Notes: generated by a model not told the origin, from the letters alone. Shown: positions 34,541-47,889, counted from the first letter of the stretch. The stretch is 64,000 nt of DNA from Megalopta genalis (GCF_051020955.1 NC_135027.1:8472532-8536531), one strand, 5' to 3'. Numbers and translations: made by a program.

Positions 34541-37500
34541 TTTAATTTAAAAGTAGTGATCCAGTAAAACCTCGATAGTCTTGGCTGAGTCATTGTTTCG
34601 CTTGTCTGAAGAGTTTTCGACGAGACGCTTCGAGAAAGTGCAAGATTCGATGCAAATGGAAAGGTCGTATTTTAATTTAGAAACAGATATTAAATTACAA
34701 ATATGAAACATCAATCTAGTACTAAATCAAAGTAAATTATGTACTAAAAAAGATATCATTAGGTATTTTGTGCGGAACTGCACAGTGTCAAAAATAATCT
34801 GTGACGATAAATTATTCGGTAGACCAATCTGATTTCACAAACGTACTTTCTATTAATACAACACACCTAGAACATTTCCCGTATTAGTAACCCGAATAAG
34901 CCAGACGTACTTCCGCTTCATTTTATTTCGAGCAGTTCCATTATATCGAATTTGATTGCTGCAACAGATTATGCTAAGCCACGGCTAAGAGATTGCCAAA
35001 GCGTTTCCCGTCTGAATAATTTCGCTTCGAACGAGCTGAAATAATTTCATTTTAATTACGCGAAGAATCTGCTGAACACGCGCTACACGTAACGATCGCG
35101 AGTCCGACATTTTTATTCCGCGGTAGCAGAAAATGGATGGCTATTATTTATGCGACAGAAAATTTCGCGGAAACAGTTCGCAGCTCGGACGGCTCTCGAA
35201 ACGTGGACCGCTAAATAATAGGAAGAACACGAGGGAGGGGGAAAAATGCTTGAATTTTAACATTCAATTTCCGCGCGTCGTAACCAGCGATATCGCGGCC
35301 GGGCTCGTAAACGAATCAGCCAAATTAAGTTCTCGTGTAATTTACGCATTAAAATCGCCATAAACGCGTTTACACGGGGACCGGGAATCGTTTCGCCGCG
35401 CACAATCACGAATGTAATCCGCGGCGTGGAGCATGATAATCGGCCTAGCGGCACGTCATTTTCAATCAGAATGACGACGGGCGCCGAACGATTTCGGCCG
35501 GGTGTTTATAAAATCGTAACAATTCGCCTGAAAATTAATTAATTCATAATTATGAGGACGGACACGTGTTGGGCGTTAATAACGGGGCGAGCTTCGGGGA
35601 GAGGAATGGGATTCGCGGTTACGGTGTTCGTGACGATGCAAACACGGCGCGCGGTTCGAGCCCGAAAAGGCGATACTTGAAATTGCCGGTGGTGCGTGGA
35701 GTGGGAAAGGGCGGCGAAAGGGGTGGTCGGGGCGCTATCGGTCGTAATCGGTTAAATGGAAGCGTTCGAATAGCCGTTTTGCATTTTGCGAATTATTCCG
35801 CGCGAATAACGAAACGAGGTGCCGGAATCGTTATCGTTGATTACAATTGCAAAGTTGGTAAGCAGGCGGACAGGTAGGCCAGGCCAAACAGGAAGGGAGG
35901 AAGGAAGGAAGGAAGGAAGGAAGAAAACGAAATGCGGGCTCTCCTCGGCGTGAGAGGAACTGCTCGACGGTTACGTACACTGCCAAACTGCCAGTGCCCC
36001 CCCCCCCGAATCTTTTGTAATGTAGATCGCGGTACGATTTTACGACAGTTATGCTCCTCGAAAGTGTGATAAACAGCCCGCACCTACCCCCATAGACGCA
36101 CGGAACTCGAGATGGCCGAAACTACGGTTCGACGCACCATTGTTCTGCCGAACTGCGAACTTCGCGGGAAGAATCCAAAATTTTGATTGTTTTCGGCTGC
36201 TTTATGCTCGGCTCTCTCCTACGTCTATGTCTATTCATCTTATTTATTATTAATAATTTAAACCGGATGGTTTATTTCGCAAATACAATATTGTTACATA
36301 TTACACAGTTTTTAAATTCGTAGCCTCGTACCTTGTCGAGTCTGACTTGTGACGTAGATTTATGGTAATAATCTGTTAGATGTAAATGTTACTCCGTTCT
36401 TAAGCAGGCAATTGTTAATTAACGTCGGGAGAAAGGTTGTTTAAGAAAATTGTGAATGATTTCTAAGCCTTCTTAATAGGGATTGTGTAACTAGAAAGTA
36501 ATACAAAGCCATAAAGCAGTACATACTTGTCTTTGAAGAGCATTGTTCATAATATAAATAAATTACTTTCCTAAATCTTTGTAGGTCTTAAAAACCCTGA
36601 ATGCTTTTCTGTCATAACTAATCAACAGTATATTGAAATATCATTTGTGTAACCAATTTTCACCAGAAATCGAGATTAACAATCGTCTTTCATTTGTACA
36701 AAATTTCCATCCGAATTTACACGACTTGTTGAAAAATATGTCTGTGAAATTGGCAACCCCTTTTGAAATTAGTTTAAAAGGTTTCCCGAGAAGTTTCAGA
36801 ATATGCACAATAGTTCTATAGATCCAAGTTACTTCAGCTATTTGTTAAGAAAAGTTTCATGAGAGAACATAAATCCTGAACTGTCCAAGTAAATATTGCT
36901 AACTTACTTAGATAGTAAATATTGCAAATATTTAGAAAATTAATTCAACCATGATAATTGTTTATTGTCATGTATATTGTCACAGCAACGCTTACTAAAT
37001 CATAGTTATCAAACATCGCAAGTGTTCTTATTTCCACGGAGTCGTCGAAGAAATCGATAGAAACGCGTAACACAACCAGAAGATGAAATACTCGGGAACA
37101 GTAACAATTTTTGGAGACTTTTCTCAGCCAGATTTACTGTTTGGTGCAACGACGTGTAATGGCCGACGCCGTGCACGGTCTAATCGGGATTCGAAGGTGG
37201 CCGTCCTGTCTGGAAGAACATAAATTGCCAACTCATATATACTTGAACATTCTTCAACGGCTGGGTATTATGAAAGTTCCGCAGAAACTTTATCAATTTA
37301 ACGGATTCCCCACCTACATCTGACAAGCCCAGGAGGGGGAAAAAAAAGTGTTCACCACCGCGTCAGACTTCCTGCGAATGGGTTCTCCCGGTGTCTAGAA
37401 TTGATTCGAACTGTTTACGACGGCTCGTAGAAGGGCGCCGAGTCTCGGGCTGGTGTAAGCAAGTGTTTGTATTTAAGGTAATTATATGGAAATGCCTATT

Positions 37501-37720
37501 TTCCGAGAGTACACCGTTTAATCGGGGCAAAGAGGCTTTCCTGTTTGGAAGGAAACTATCATTCTTTAGCGTCCCGAGTCGACGGTAACTCTGAATCTGT
37601 TAACAAATTCGAAAATTATAATTGGTTCAAACTTAAGAAAGGCTTAATAAAATGGAAAGCGTCAAAAAGCAGTCAATATTCTCTAGATACCAAAGGAAAA
37701 TTTATTATATAAATTATATA
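34541..37720. other. No gene recognised; (GGAA)n and poly-C tracts
   Basis: Contains CAGTAAAACCTCGATAGTC at 34562 (pogo/Tigger-like end, partial), a CpG-rich block at 35130-36100, a (GGAA)n run at about 35891-35924, and an 11-C run at 35997-36007. The 103-codon frame at 35566-35877 looks like a chance frame. Confidence 0.5.
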
Positions 37721-37815
37721 ATAATATACATATTTAATTTATATATTTATATATTATTATAATAATATACATATTTAATTTATATATTTATATATTATTA
37801 TAATAAATATATATA
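37721..37815. repeat. AT-rich tandem duplication, 41-bp period
   Basis: ATAATATACATATTTAATTT followed by a TATATATTTATATATTATTAT-like stretch is repeated once with a 41-bp offset, then passes into TA-rich sequence. Confidence 0.8.
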
Positions 37816-40077
37816 TTAAATTTAATATAAATTATTAATTATTAAAGATCTCATTTTGTATTCCAATAAAGTGACCGAATCTAATTTGACCACCCCCGGT
37901 TTATAATAAATATATTTACTATTACATTTGATTATATTTTATATTTTATTATAATATAACCATATATTTAATTAGGTACCTGAAATATTTTAACGAAACA
38001 ATTAGGCAAGAGAAAACTATTTTTAATAATTAAATTTCCGAGTGCGAATAATTAGAATTCAACGGAGCGATAAAGAAACATTGATTGTTATTTTCATCGG
38101 AAAATTTGAAGTGTTAAATGTATCTGTGTCACTAGTGCAATAAATAAATATCGTCTAACTTAATCGTCGAACCGATCCAGTTAGTCTAATAAATATTACG
38201 AAACATTTTCCGGTTTATAAAACTGCGAAAATGCGATCGATGTAATACCTTTTCCCATGTCGACACGGTTTAACCGCAGAATTCATCGATATGCTTTTTA
38301 GTTCTGGGCGCATAGTGTTGTATAAATTGTGGTATAGCCAGCAGCTGACAGGTATATAGACGCAAACTCGACAGTTTACGCATATGCGCATAAGTTACCT
38401 ACTACAAACTATCTTCGATACATTTATATCTGCTCATAAAGAACGGATTTCGATCGACAGCAGCTGTGAAAGTTTATAACTGCGATCGAAACACAGAAGT
38501 TTCTTCACGACCCGGAAAATCGTTGCCCCAATTCGGCTATTGATTTATCAACGCGTTCATTAATCTCGAGATACACTAATAATCTAAACAACATGCTATT
38601 TCTATCTGTGACAGAAAATAATAATTTTAATATTTCGTAGAAATAAAAATGTCCGTATTTTTATAGATTCATAAATATAATGCAATAATTATTTCTATAA
38701 TGCAAGAACGTCGAGACTGACGAATATTTCTATTTTAATATTGTTCACAATTTCTTTTTCAATATTTTACTTTCCACTCTGTTTTCATTTAATATATTTA
38801 TATAATGAAATTAAACCAATAATTGCAAAACAGTGTATTCGAGTAAAATAACACAAACAAACGTAATATTTATAAACATTTATAGATCCGTTTGTAAATT
38901 CAGTATCCTGCGTATTTTTCTACGAAATTGTAGCAAATAATGTCATTGTTTCGTAGCCAAGTACTTTCGTTCTGAAAAAAAAACCGAATAAAATAACTTC
39001 GGTTGACTTTTGAGATCAACTACTCCGCTATGGGACGACGATTCACTCGGGGCGCTTACTTGACAAGACTATATTAATTGACAAAAGGGGATTCTGTCTG
39101 AGATGTCGGCTCCTATTGGACATTTATATGTCACCTTGCCGCGCGGTAGTAACGCGCCGAGACCTGTTTAGATCTCAGATTATCGCGAGATCAGCGTGAC
39201 GTTTCTTGAAGACAGCCGTGTAGTCTGGATTTCGCACAATGGACTTATGCAAAACCGGTTCAAATGATTCATGTTGTTGCTAGGATAATGTACTTAGTAG
39301 CGCACAATATCTGGCACAGGAGACGTCATGGGACGTATCCCCAAAGGCAATACGAATCATTGGCCGGGACGCTATAGTCGTTTCGCGTGTCGCCTAGCGC
39401 AATAGTGTTTTATCGAATAAATAATACTCGTTTCGCGTTTATTGAGATTGCCGCGATCGAGTTTGCGCAATCAAGAAGCCGGGTCCACACACGAAAATGA
39501 ATCGGAAACGATGGACTAAAATGGTTTTGCGCCGCGTCGCGTGCACCGACTTCGCAGTGTCAACAGGAACGCACTAAAAAAACGACCCACGCCCGAGCAG
39601 CGTGCGACAATTTTTAATTCGATTTCGGCTCGTGCTTTTTCATGTTTTATCGTCGGCTTGTAATAAAATCGTAAAAACAAAATGACGAGGAGTCGAGCCG
39701 TCGAAAGGAAACGTTTCGAATTTATTGGATGTGGGAAACGCTTCTAAAAAAAAAAGAATCGGAGATAGTATAACGTGACGCATACTTTCTTTTTTTTTTC
39801 GTCAAGCTCTCAAATAATTATTTTCAATGCTGTTACTCTTTACAATGAAATTAATATCGGTCAATTACGAAAGAAATAATTCTCAAAATATTATGAACAA
39901 GTTGATTTTAATTGATGAATTCTAGTATGGCAATTTATTTCAAACAAAACTATCTATTGCATGAAGATATAATCAGTGAAACGATATGCAACAAAAAGAT
40001 TTTATTTCAAGAAAACTTTATGTATCAGTTTATAAGATATAATTTTATTATATTATATAAATTTATAAAATATTATA

Positions 40078-40111
<34 letters not shown>

Positions 40112-41910
40112 GATATAATATAAATAAATATAATATAAATAATAAAACATTAGATAAATTTATTATATTTATGAGATATATAATTTTATTATAATTTTAT
40201 AATCAACTTATAGAATATAAACCTTGAAATGATGCGCTAACGACATATTGTTTAAAATAATATTTCGAATAATGTTATTTAAAAAGTGATCACATGGAAA
40301 TAATTATGGCATGAAATAACATATTATTCGGAATAATATTTCAGTGTAATTTTAGAACGAGTTCAATTGAGATTTATAGAAAATAAATAAAGAAAATTGA
40401 CAAATAAAATTATAAATAGTCCCAAGCGTACTCGGTTATATTTTCTATTTAAACGAACAAGCGAAGTTTGAAGGAAACATTTTATTAGCAATTTTCTTGC
40501 AAAAACTTTAAGAACGTTGCCTTCTACAAAACACCTTCGTAGAAATGTCTATTAACCGAATGTCGTCGGGTTCAGAGAACCGAGCATTGTGCGTCGACAA
40601 TTTCTACTCGAATTCATGTAACTTACAGGATATGGCTGCAGTCACGTTCTACGGTTCACACGTGCAACTTCTCTTTTTCCGTAGCAACGGCGTTTCTATA
40701 AGACTGCATCGTCGCGTGAAAAGCCCAATCGCCGTTGCATTTCCTCCAAAGGCTCGTGTCACGGGTCACAGTTCGCAAAATCAGTTGCGTATTGCGTAAA
40801 CCGTATTGTAATATTGGGAAAGAGCGCGAATATTCCACTGGTTATTCTGCGGTCCGCGCCGGTCGCGGTTTGTAATTCGAAACCGCATTATATTCCATCT
40901 ATTGTATTGGCTGCCATGCGAAACATTTTTGCGATCGGCGGGACATGCTGTAATAAATCTATGGCGTTGCGGATTGCGAGTTGTAACGCGCGGTTTAGAT
41001 AACGTTTAACTGCGCTACAAGTCCATCAACTTGATATAAAATGCTTTAAAACGGTCGCCCCGCGAATGTTGCCGGTGAAAATACTTCTTCGTCAGTTCTT
41101 AATCAACGTCAGGAACAGACGCAGATAATCAATCTCGAATCATTTCATTCTTTAATACTCGAACGACGGTGTTTTTCACGGAAATGCCGAGGATCATTTA
41201 TAATCTATCAAATGTTTCCAATATATTTTTGTAACGTGATTCTCCAATACGTCAATTTTTTGTTAGTGATTTTTTACCCCAATCTATTACAATTTTATTT
41301 TAGATTCGCGAAACGTAACAATATGAAAAAAGTGCTTGATAAAAAGAAGTCATTTTTTCGTTTAGATTGTCGCGACAATCGATTAATGAAACGTGTAAAA
41401 ATTTCAATTGACTGTCGGACAGTAGATAGTCGAATAACAATATTTAATATAATTGTAGTATTAGATATAAATATAATAAAAAAGATAGAAATTAAAAGTA
41501 TGACTTCGAATAGTCGATCTGAAATGTCAGAGTTTGTTAATTTAGTCCCAGTTTCAGGTACAGTTTCGTTTAATTTGCCGAAGAAGGATTATTAACCCGA
41601 AGATGGCAAACCTGGATTCATCTGACCCAGCTTTTTAAAGACTTCATCTAACTTCGCACCTTTCGACGGCTATCTTAAATCCTCCTGCCTTATGATATCA
41701 AGCCTCGGACTCGCGATGAAGTTCTCAAACAGAATCCAATAAATATGGATGTTATTCATCTCACTCCGGAGGAAATGAAATACACTCTCTTTGTTTTCAA
41801 TATTTAATCGTTAGAGCGATTCGTAAGACCTAGAGAACATCCTCCATTTTCATCTGGAAGATTAATAACGACGGTGTAAACGGGATCGGAAACGAAGTCA
41901 TTTGCAGAAA
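37816..41910. other. No gene recognised; (TA)n at 40081-40107
   Basis: Largely AT-rich, with a CpG-rich interval around 39030-39730 and a TA dinucleotide run at 40081-40107. Frames of 60-127 codons, including 41212-41595, are AT-biased and show no known domain. Confidence 0.5.
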
Positions 41911-41916
41911 TAAGTA

Positions 41917-42061
41917 CAGTAATTTTTCTCCAATTCGCGCCTCAGATTGCGCACAAAAGTGGACAGTTTGGGAGGAGGAGATACGATTATTCGAACCTTG
42001 CCGCTCGTTTTTATAGTTGTTGACAATCGGTGAACAAATCTGAATTAGGGAGAAATTACTG
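41917..42061. mobile_element. Palindromic TA-flanked MITE, family 2, copy 3 (145 bp, deleted)
   Basis: Bounded by TA at 41915-41916 and 42062-42063. The left end CAGTAATTTTTCTCCAATTCG and the right end (reverse) CAGTAATTTCTCCCTAATTC are inverted. Part of the right arm is missing after GACAATCGG, which explains its shorter length relative to the copy at 18401. Confidence 0.88.
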
Positions 42062-42353
42062 TACAGTGAACATAAATAATAAATAACCAGGTAAAATCAT
42101 ATCTCAGCAACAATTCTTTCGAATCCTCAAAAATTCGATTGTACATATTCGCGAAGTAATGACTAACATCTTGAAAAAAATATAATAAAATAGAAGATTG
42201 TATTATCGTAACTTATTTCTCCTAGAAAATCGAGTAATTATATATTGTCTCATCGGATTAAATTCAGTTTTACCTTAAATTGTAAACTCGTCGTCAACCT
42301 CCACAGTATTCGATATTTGACAATCTCGAGTTACATTTTTTTCATACCGTGGC

Positions 42354-42793
42354 CTGAAATTCGAAGCTCTCACCACTTCGATTGATAATATTAATTAACA
42401 GGTCTGCAATTATTTTGATTGGAACTCGCGGAATTGATATCATAACATTATGACGAATTGATGTTATGATTGCAAATTGGGTACTCTTCAATGCTACTAC
42501 TTGGAATTTGATCATAATTATTGTTTATTAAACATTCGCCTATCAGAAACTTGAAATTATTTACTCGCGTTTCATGTTAGTTTATAAAAGTAACAATAAG
42601 ACATTCATTCTGATTTTGAACGAACGTCATTGTAATATTTGTCGCAAGCAACACATCACTTCACAATTTGAATATGATTGCAAATCAAAGATGATATCCA
42701 TGCAGATTTTACGAACGAAAAATTGTTAACTTTGTAACCGTAATTATCAGCGACTTTGTTACATCCCCTGAGAATGCATAACCGAACGCAAAG
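42354..42793 (+). repeat. Unnamed dispersed repeat, copy 2
   Basis: Matches 3214-3900 in two collinear blocks, 42354-42480 and 42740-42793, in the same orientation. It is shorter than copy 1 between the blocks. It has no coding capacity and no terminal repeats. Confidence 0.6.
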
Positions 42794-43050
42794 GTTTAAT
42801 TACAATATTCCCTTGACGTCGAGTGATTCAAACGTTGCCAGGCAGATAAAGGAAAGCCGAAGTAGCCGGGTCGGTTTCGCGATCCCTCGAATGCCGCGTC
42901 TGGTGCTCGTAAAAAAAAAGAAACGAATTTTGATCGACAATAACTATAAAAGGGCGCCGGTAGATACGACGGTGATTTTTCCGACATAGAAATCTTCCGT
43001 TTCCCGGGTGCAGTGTCTGTCACCGACTATGCCGTACGTGCACGTACACA

Positions 43051-43416
43051 CAGGGTGTCCCAAAATTATTGTACAAGCGAGAAATGAGGGGTTCCTGAGG
43101 TTATTCGAAGCAACTTTTTCCTTAGCGAAAATGCAGTCCGCGGCTTCGTTCACGAGTTATTACCGAAAAACAGTGACCAATGAGAGACGAGCTTGGCTGA
43201 CGCGAGGCGGTCCAGCCAACGAGCGCACGAAGCCAAGTTCCGCTCATTTAGCTCGACCGCCCCGCGCCAGCTGATCTCGCCTCCGATTGGTCACTGTTTT
43301 TCGTTAATAACTCGCCAACGAAGCCGCGGATTGCATTTTCGCTCAGGAAAATGTTGCTTCGAATGAGCTCAGGAACCCGTCATTTACTGTTTGTACAATA
43401 ACTTTGGGATACCCTG
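43051..43416. mobile_element. Palindromic MITE, family 1, copy 2 (366 bp)
   Basis: Ends CAGGGTGTCCCAAAATTATT and, in reverse, CAGGGTATCCCAAAGTTATT. TA follows the right end at 43417-43418; the left flank is CA (43049-43050), so one side of the duplication seems mutated. The arms pair through GACCAATG and AGTTATTA(C/A)CGAAAAACAG. Length and layout match the copy at 6522. Confidence 0.88.
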
Positions 43417-43418
43417 TA

Positions 43419-45430
43419 GCCTGGAAAGCCGTCGTTGTGAACGGTGAAAGAAAAGGAGAAGAGGGGAACAAGGCGTGCGCGCGCGGCATCAAGCTGGGCA
43501 ATAACGTAAAAATGGCACGTGATGCGTTTCGCGCGGTGGTTACGATAAATATTTGAAAAGCAGAGGAGGAGATGTCACTGTTCCTGCGGCATATCCCGAT
43601 ACCACGGCACGGGGTGGTTACCGCAGTCGGCGGACGTTCGAACCGACGCTTCTCCGCGTGTATGAATTCGACTTGCGGTTACGTGCACCCGTGAGCAGCC
43701 ACGGATCCCCGGGCGGAAGACATTTTCTCAGGGAGCGATCTTAAAAAATTGATGCTACGGCTCGTCCCGGTTTGGTTTTATCGGCGTAACGGGCTATTAA
43801 ACCGGCTATTTTATTGGATCGCCCGCGTAGCAAATGCCGGCGCGGCGCGCGGTTACGTTACCTGTACAAATCTGGCTTCCCAGCACCGACGCTTCGAAAC
43901 GATGAACTCGGTCTTATTGCGCCCCGCAAATTCTCTACCGAGAAAGTGCTGCTCGGCGATTCTCCATTCTGGCCATCTGTTTATTTGCTTTCCGAACTGC
44001 CGTTGCAAAAATACGCCACTGCCGGGATACAAGGCTTCGGCGTTCGCCCTTGTCGTTAAAGAAAATATTCTCCAGCTCGAATGCGAGAATATTTATGATA
44101 ATACGAGCCTAATTGTACAACCTCGCCGGATCTAGCAGCCGAAGGTTAAGTCGTTCGACTGATCTCGAAATCGTTCTAAAAGTGAAAACCGTCAGAGTCG
44201 CTGGACGTCCGAAATTTTAGTCGAATGCTCTCTGCCTTTGTTACTTTTCGGACTGTCGTTTCTTCCACAACCGAACGAAATTTTTGAAGAAACTTCTCCA
44301 ATGTTTCTACTGTTTTTCACCTTCAAAATTCGTTTCTTTGATCCGTGGAAAATGTGAAATCGCGAACTGGTAGACCAGGCTCCAAAAACCGATTAACCTT
44401 TATGCTATGAACGTTATAAACGAGATCGCGTAATTGCATGTTGTAGATAGAACCCGTCCCCGTGTTTCAATTTAAACAAAATTCTGCGCATTTTGTGCGA
44501 AAGTATTCGATTCGCCGGGATACAATCCGGGCTTTTAATGGAACGGTCGACTTGGAACCGCAGAGTAGTATGTCACAGGAATTTCAAAAAGTCGTAATTC
44601 CCGCGGAAATATTGTGCGTGACACTCGCATGACGTCGGATGAAATAGCGAAAATGCAGAAAAAATTAATAGGTTGTAGTTCCAACATATATGAAACGTGT
44701 TCGCAGTTCGTTGTAATATTGTGCCGCGAATTTCCTCTACGATTCGACCTTCGTTGAAATTTTAGCAATGCAGCGTCGTTTGTTGTTTCGTACGATTCGT
44801 AACGAAACATAATTTTTAGATATATCGAAAGTCGATGTAAACCCTGAGGAGAAACGAAAGACCGATGCGATTATTTCTAATCATAGAATTTCAAGTTCTC
44901 TTTGCCAATAAATGCATAAATTGCGTTGATTGATAAGCAAATTTTATTACTTACCTAATGAAAGGTATCCTGAAAATGTGATACCACGCGGCCGGAACTT
45001 TTACTCTTCTCTAGTTGGATCTTTTCCCCCAATAATGTCTCTTATAATCCTCTTCCAAAATTACTCTCAAACAGCCGTAAAACTTTCCAACACGATAGTG
45101 TTAAACGATCCCTCTAATTGCAAGAATTCGCACCTCGGAGAACCTGTCCCCGGAACAGTCGTTAAGAACGGCAGACGAAGGTGTAGCAAAGTGTTCTCAA
45201 AATTCATTATTCATAGATTACAGTAGGTACAGTGATTATCTGAAAATTGTGGCCGATTCTCTCGTGCTGGAACACTCGTTACTCGAATATTCTAGCGTTT
45301 GAACATTTTCTTTTGCGAACGCAGTGTTTCAGTCTTTCGTGACCAGACGCCATCAAATTTTCACCGCCTAGCATTTTAAGAATCATTCGTCAATTTTAGA
45401 TAAACTAAGCTATCGCTTTTTTCATCTCTA
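43419..45430. other. No gene recognised; CpG-rich 43430-44150
   Basis: CpG-rich first third with overlapping frames (63-128 codons) without domains, then AT-rich sequence. One copy of the ATAAATGCATAAATTGCG motif lies near 44909. Confidence 0.5.
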
Positions 45431-45439
45431 ATCTTCCAA

Positions 45440-45830
45440 AACTAAATCAACTTTCGGTAAAAATATAATTAACGATTATGACTCGCTTGTTATTATAATT
45501 AATTTATAGTAATTGGACAAATAGTATGCTGATTAATGATTAATGATTATAACTCGTTAGTTATTACAATTATGTAATTATACTATTATAAATTAATGTT
45601 TATAGTAATTTATAAAATTTACAGTACTTTATAATAATTTGTAATAAGTAATTTATAATAATTTATAATGATTTATAAAATTTTGCAATAATTTATAATA
45701 ATTTGTAATAATTAATTTATAATAATTTATAAGAATTCATAATAAATTATACTTTGTAATAATTTGTAATGATTTATAAAAATGTATAACAACTAACGAG
45801 TTGCAATCATCAATAATAAATCAGATTACT
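45440..45830. repeat. Degenerate TAATAATTTATAA repeats
   Basis: Low-complexity AT-rich tract in which TAATAATTTATAA and TAATAATTTGTAA recur many times with an irregular spacing of about 11-13 bp. Confidence 0.8.
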
Positions 45831-47190
45831 TGTTGCATAAAACGTTTAGACTAGCCTGCCATTACATTAGTCTTATATTTGCCCGATTTCTCCTCGGCCC
45901 TGTCAAGATCAACGCCGTACAATTTCCGATTCCCAACAATATCAGCCATAAAATCATGAATACCCATTTCCCCAACCGGGTCTTTCCTCTCTTTCCTCGC
46001 CCAATTCTAATTTCGAAGACCGTCGAGAAGCCGAGTGCCCTCTGTCCCGGGATTTAAACGCTTCAGCACTACTGCGGCCAAGTTGTTTTTCCAGTTGTCC
46101 TGCTCGAACGGCGGTCTTTTTATAATTCCGCAAATGCGTGGTGCAGGTTTACACGGCGGCATCAAAGGCGAAACTTTGTTAGCATGGCCAGGAGGAGGTC
46201 GGTCGTAGCGTCAGGGTCGTAGCGCCGGGGAACCATGCTGCGGCGTACAAACAACCTCTTGTAATTTCCGTAAAAATGCACAAAGCGTCGACAAACGTGG
46301 CGATCTCGTTACTTTAAACCACCGTTCTGCCGGCGTAATCGAGGACATTGTTTGTTGCTCGCAAAACAACCGGCATGCCCGCCGACGAGAAAGAAAGCCG
46401 GATGCGCGCCGGTGCTCGGGCTCGGGCTCTGGCTCGGGCTCGGGCTTGTCCTCGCGGGGACCGACCAATGCAAATAGGGTGATTTCAAAATGAAAACCGG
46501 TGGTGACGGGGCTCGGTCACCGGGATCCCATCGGGTCGGTGGCGAAAAAGCTGCGAGCATCAAAACTGTCTGGCTCCCAGCCGGCAATATGAGACTCTAA
46601 TTTAGAACGCACACGGCCGGCGCGTGTTCGATATACGCTCGGAGCCGCGTGACACGCTGTCGCTCCGGTGAAATCGAGCGAGAACGTACAGCGAAATAGC
46701 ACTTAGTCAACGACGACGCAATTTGCAGTCCCGTGTCATTCTTGAACGATTGATTCATTTTAACGGACGGCCGCCGCGACGATTCACGGTTCCGACCGGA
46801 GTGATTTGAAACAACGTTTCCGCTTCCATTCCATAAGGAATCTGATGAACGACGGGGTGCGCGCGGCCCCGGTGCCACTGCATCGGACATCAAACGCCGG
46901 CTTTTTTAATTCCGCGCGGGAATCTCGTTACGACGCTATTACCGCGGAATGTCCGTATTTTAATGCCGGCAAATAAATTGCGGTTCACCGATCCGTTATA
47001 CCCGCGCCGTTTCAACGTCGCGCGTTTTTCATTCGAATTTATTGCGCGCGATACGCGTGTATGTATCGTTCGGTCGCTCTATCATTTAGTGTCCTATTTA
47101 GTCCGTACCGTGGGCCACGTTCTTTCTTTTTTCTTTTTTTCTTTTCTTTTTTTGTTCGCCGCGTTCGAATGATTCATACCTATAGAGACG
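45831..47190. other. No gene recognised; (GGGCTC)n near 46412-46447
   Basis: CpG-rich sequence with a short GGGCTC hexanucleotide repeat at about 46412-46447 and a CT/T-rich tract at 47119-47152. Overlapping minus-strand frames at 46211-46893 look like chance frames. Confidence 0.5.
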
Positions 47191-47880
47191 CAAGGAAACA
47201 AAATTCGTGCGGTACGATTGGACGAATACGAAATTGGACGGAAACTAGGAAAAACTGCGCGCGCTGTTGATTTTCCGATCGATCTTCGAATGCGTGCGAT
47301 ATGTTCAGATGAAGTTGAAATAGTAGCCGCGACTTTAATCTCGTTATTGATATACGAATTCGGGCGATATGTTCGGATGAAACGTGAAATTGGACGTAAG
47401 CAAGGAGAAATTGCGACCGATGATAATCTTGGAACCGATCTCCGGTCGAATTTGTTCAGATATACAGGGTTCCCCGGAAAGAATCATCCGATTTCAAAAA
47501 TTTATATTTTAAAAAGTTACACACAGAAAATTATAATTCAAACACGAATATAACGGGAAAATGTGCGAGTTTTACTTTTTATTATTTTTTTCTCATGTAC
47601 CAAACCGTTGGATTGGTCGGATGAAATCGGATGAAATCGGATGATTCTTTCTGGGGAACCCATGTATTTGAAATCGGACGTGGAAACGGTAAAATGTGCG
47701 CGCCGTTGATAATCTTAAAAAAAAAGACTGATCTTTAAATTCGTACAGTAGGTTTTTTTTTAGATGAATTTGAAATTGAACGCGAATATAAGGAAAAACT
47801 CTGCGCGGAATATTAATCTTGAAAATTTTAATATTCGTGCAAGTTATCTGGACGAACTTGGACCAGGACGTTGAGAAGTG
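47191..47880. repeat. Degenerate tandem array, about 90-bp unit, 5 copies
   Basis: Landmarks ATTCGTGCG(G/A)TA, then GATGAA(A/T)TTGAAATTGGACG, (A)AGGAAAAACTGCGCGC and TTGATNATCTT recur at starts near 47191, 47288, 47355, 47448, 47738 and 47832. Units are diverged and two are shortened. A TA-flanked MITE (47465-47664) interrupts the fourth unit. The 111-codon frame at 47218-47553 runs through these repeats and is not taken as a gene. Confidence 0.7.
47465..47664. mobile_element. TA-flanked MITE, 200 bp
   Basis: Inverted ends CAGGGTTCCCCGGAAAGAAT and, in reverse, CATGGGTTCCCCAGAAAGAA, continuing through TCATCCGATTTCA. TA at 47463-47464 and 47665-47666. The right arm has a duplicated ATCGGATGAA. 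It has no coding capacity. It is inserted within the degenerate array. Confidence 0.88.
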
Positions 47881-47889
47881 AAATCTTCG

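Noticed and set aside
35566..35680. Possible tRNA because of GGTTCGAGCCC near 35656
   Set aside because: No A-box or cloverleaf stems could be drawn around this B-box-like string.
37111..37323. 70-codon frame as an exon
   Set aside because: No recognisable domain, no good donor after it, and an ordinary stop codon ends it.
47218..47553. 111-codon frame with internal repeats
   Set aside because: It is explained by the degenerate 90-bp tandem array and runs into the TA MITE. Unit lengths are not multiples of three.
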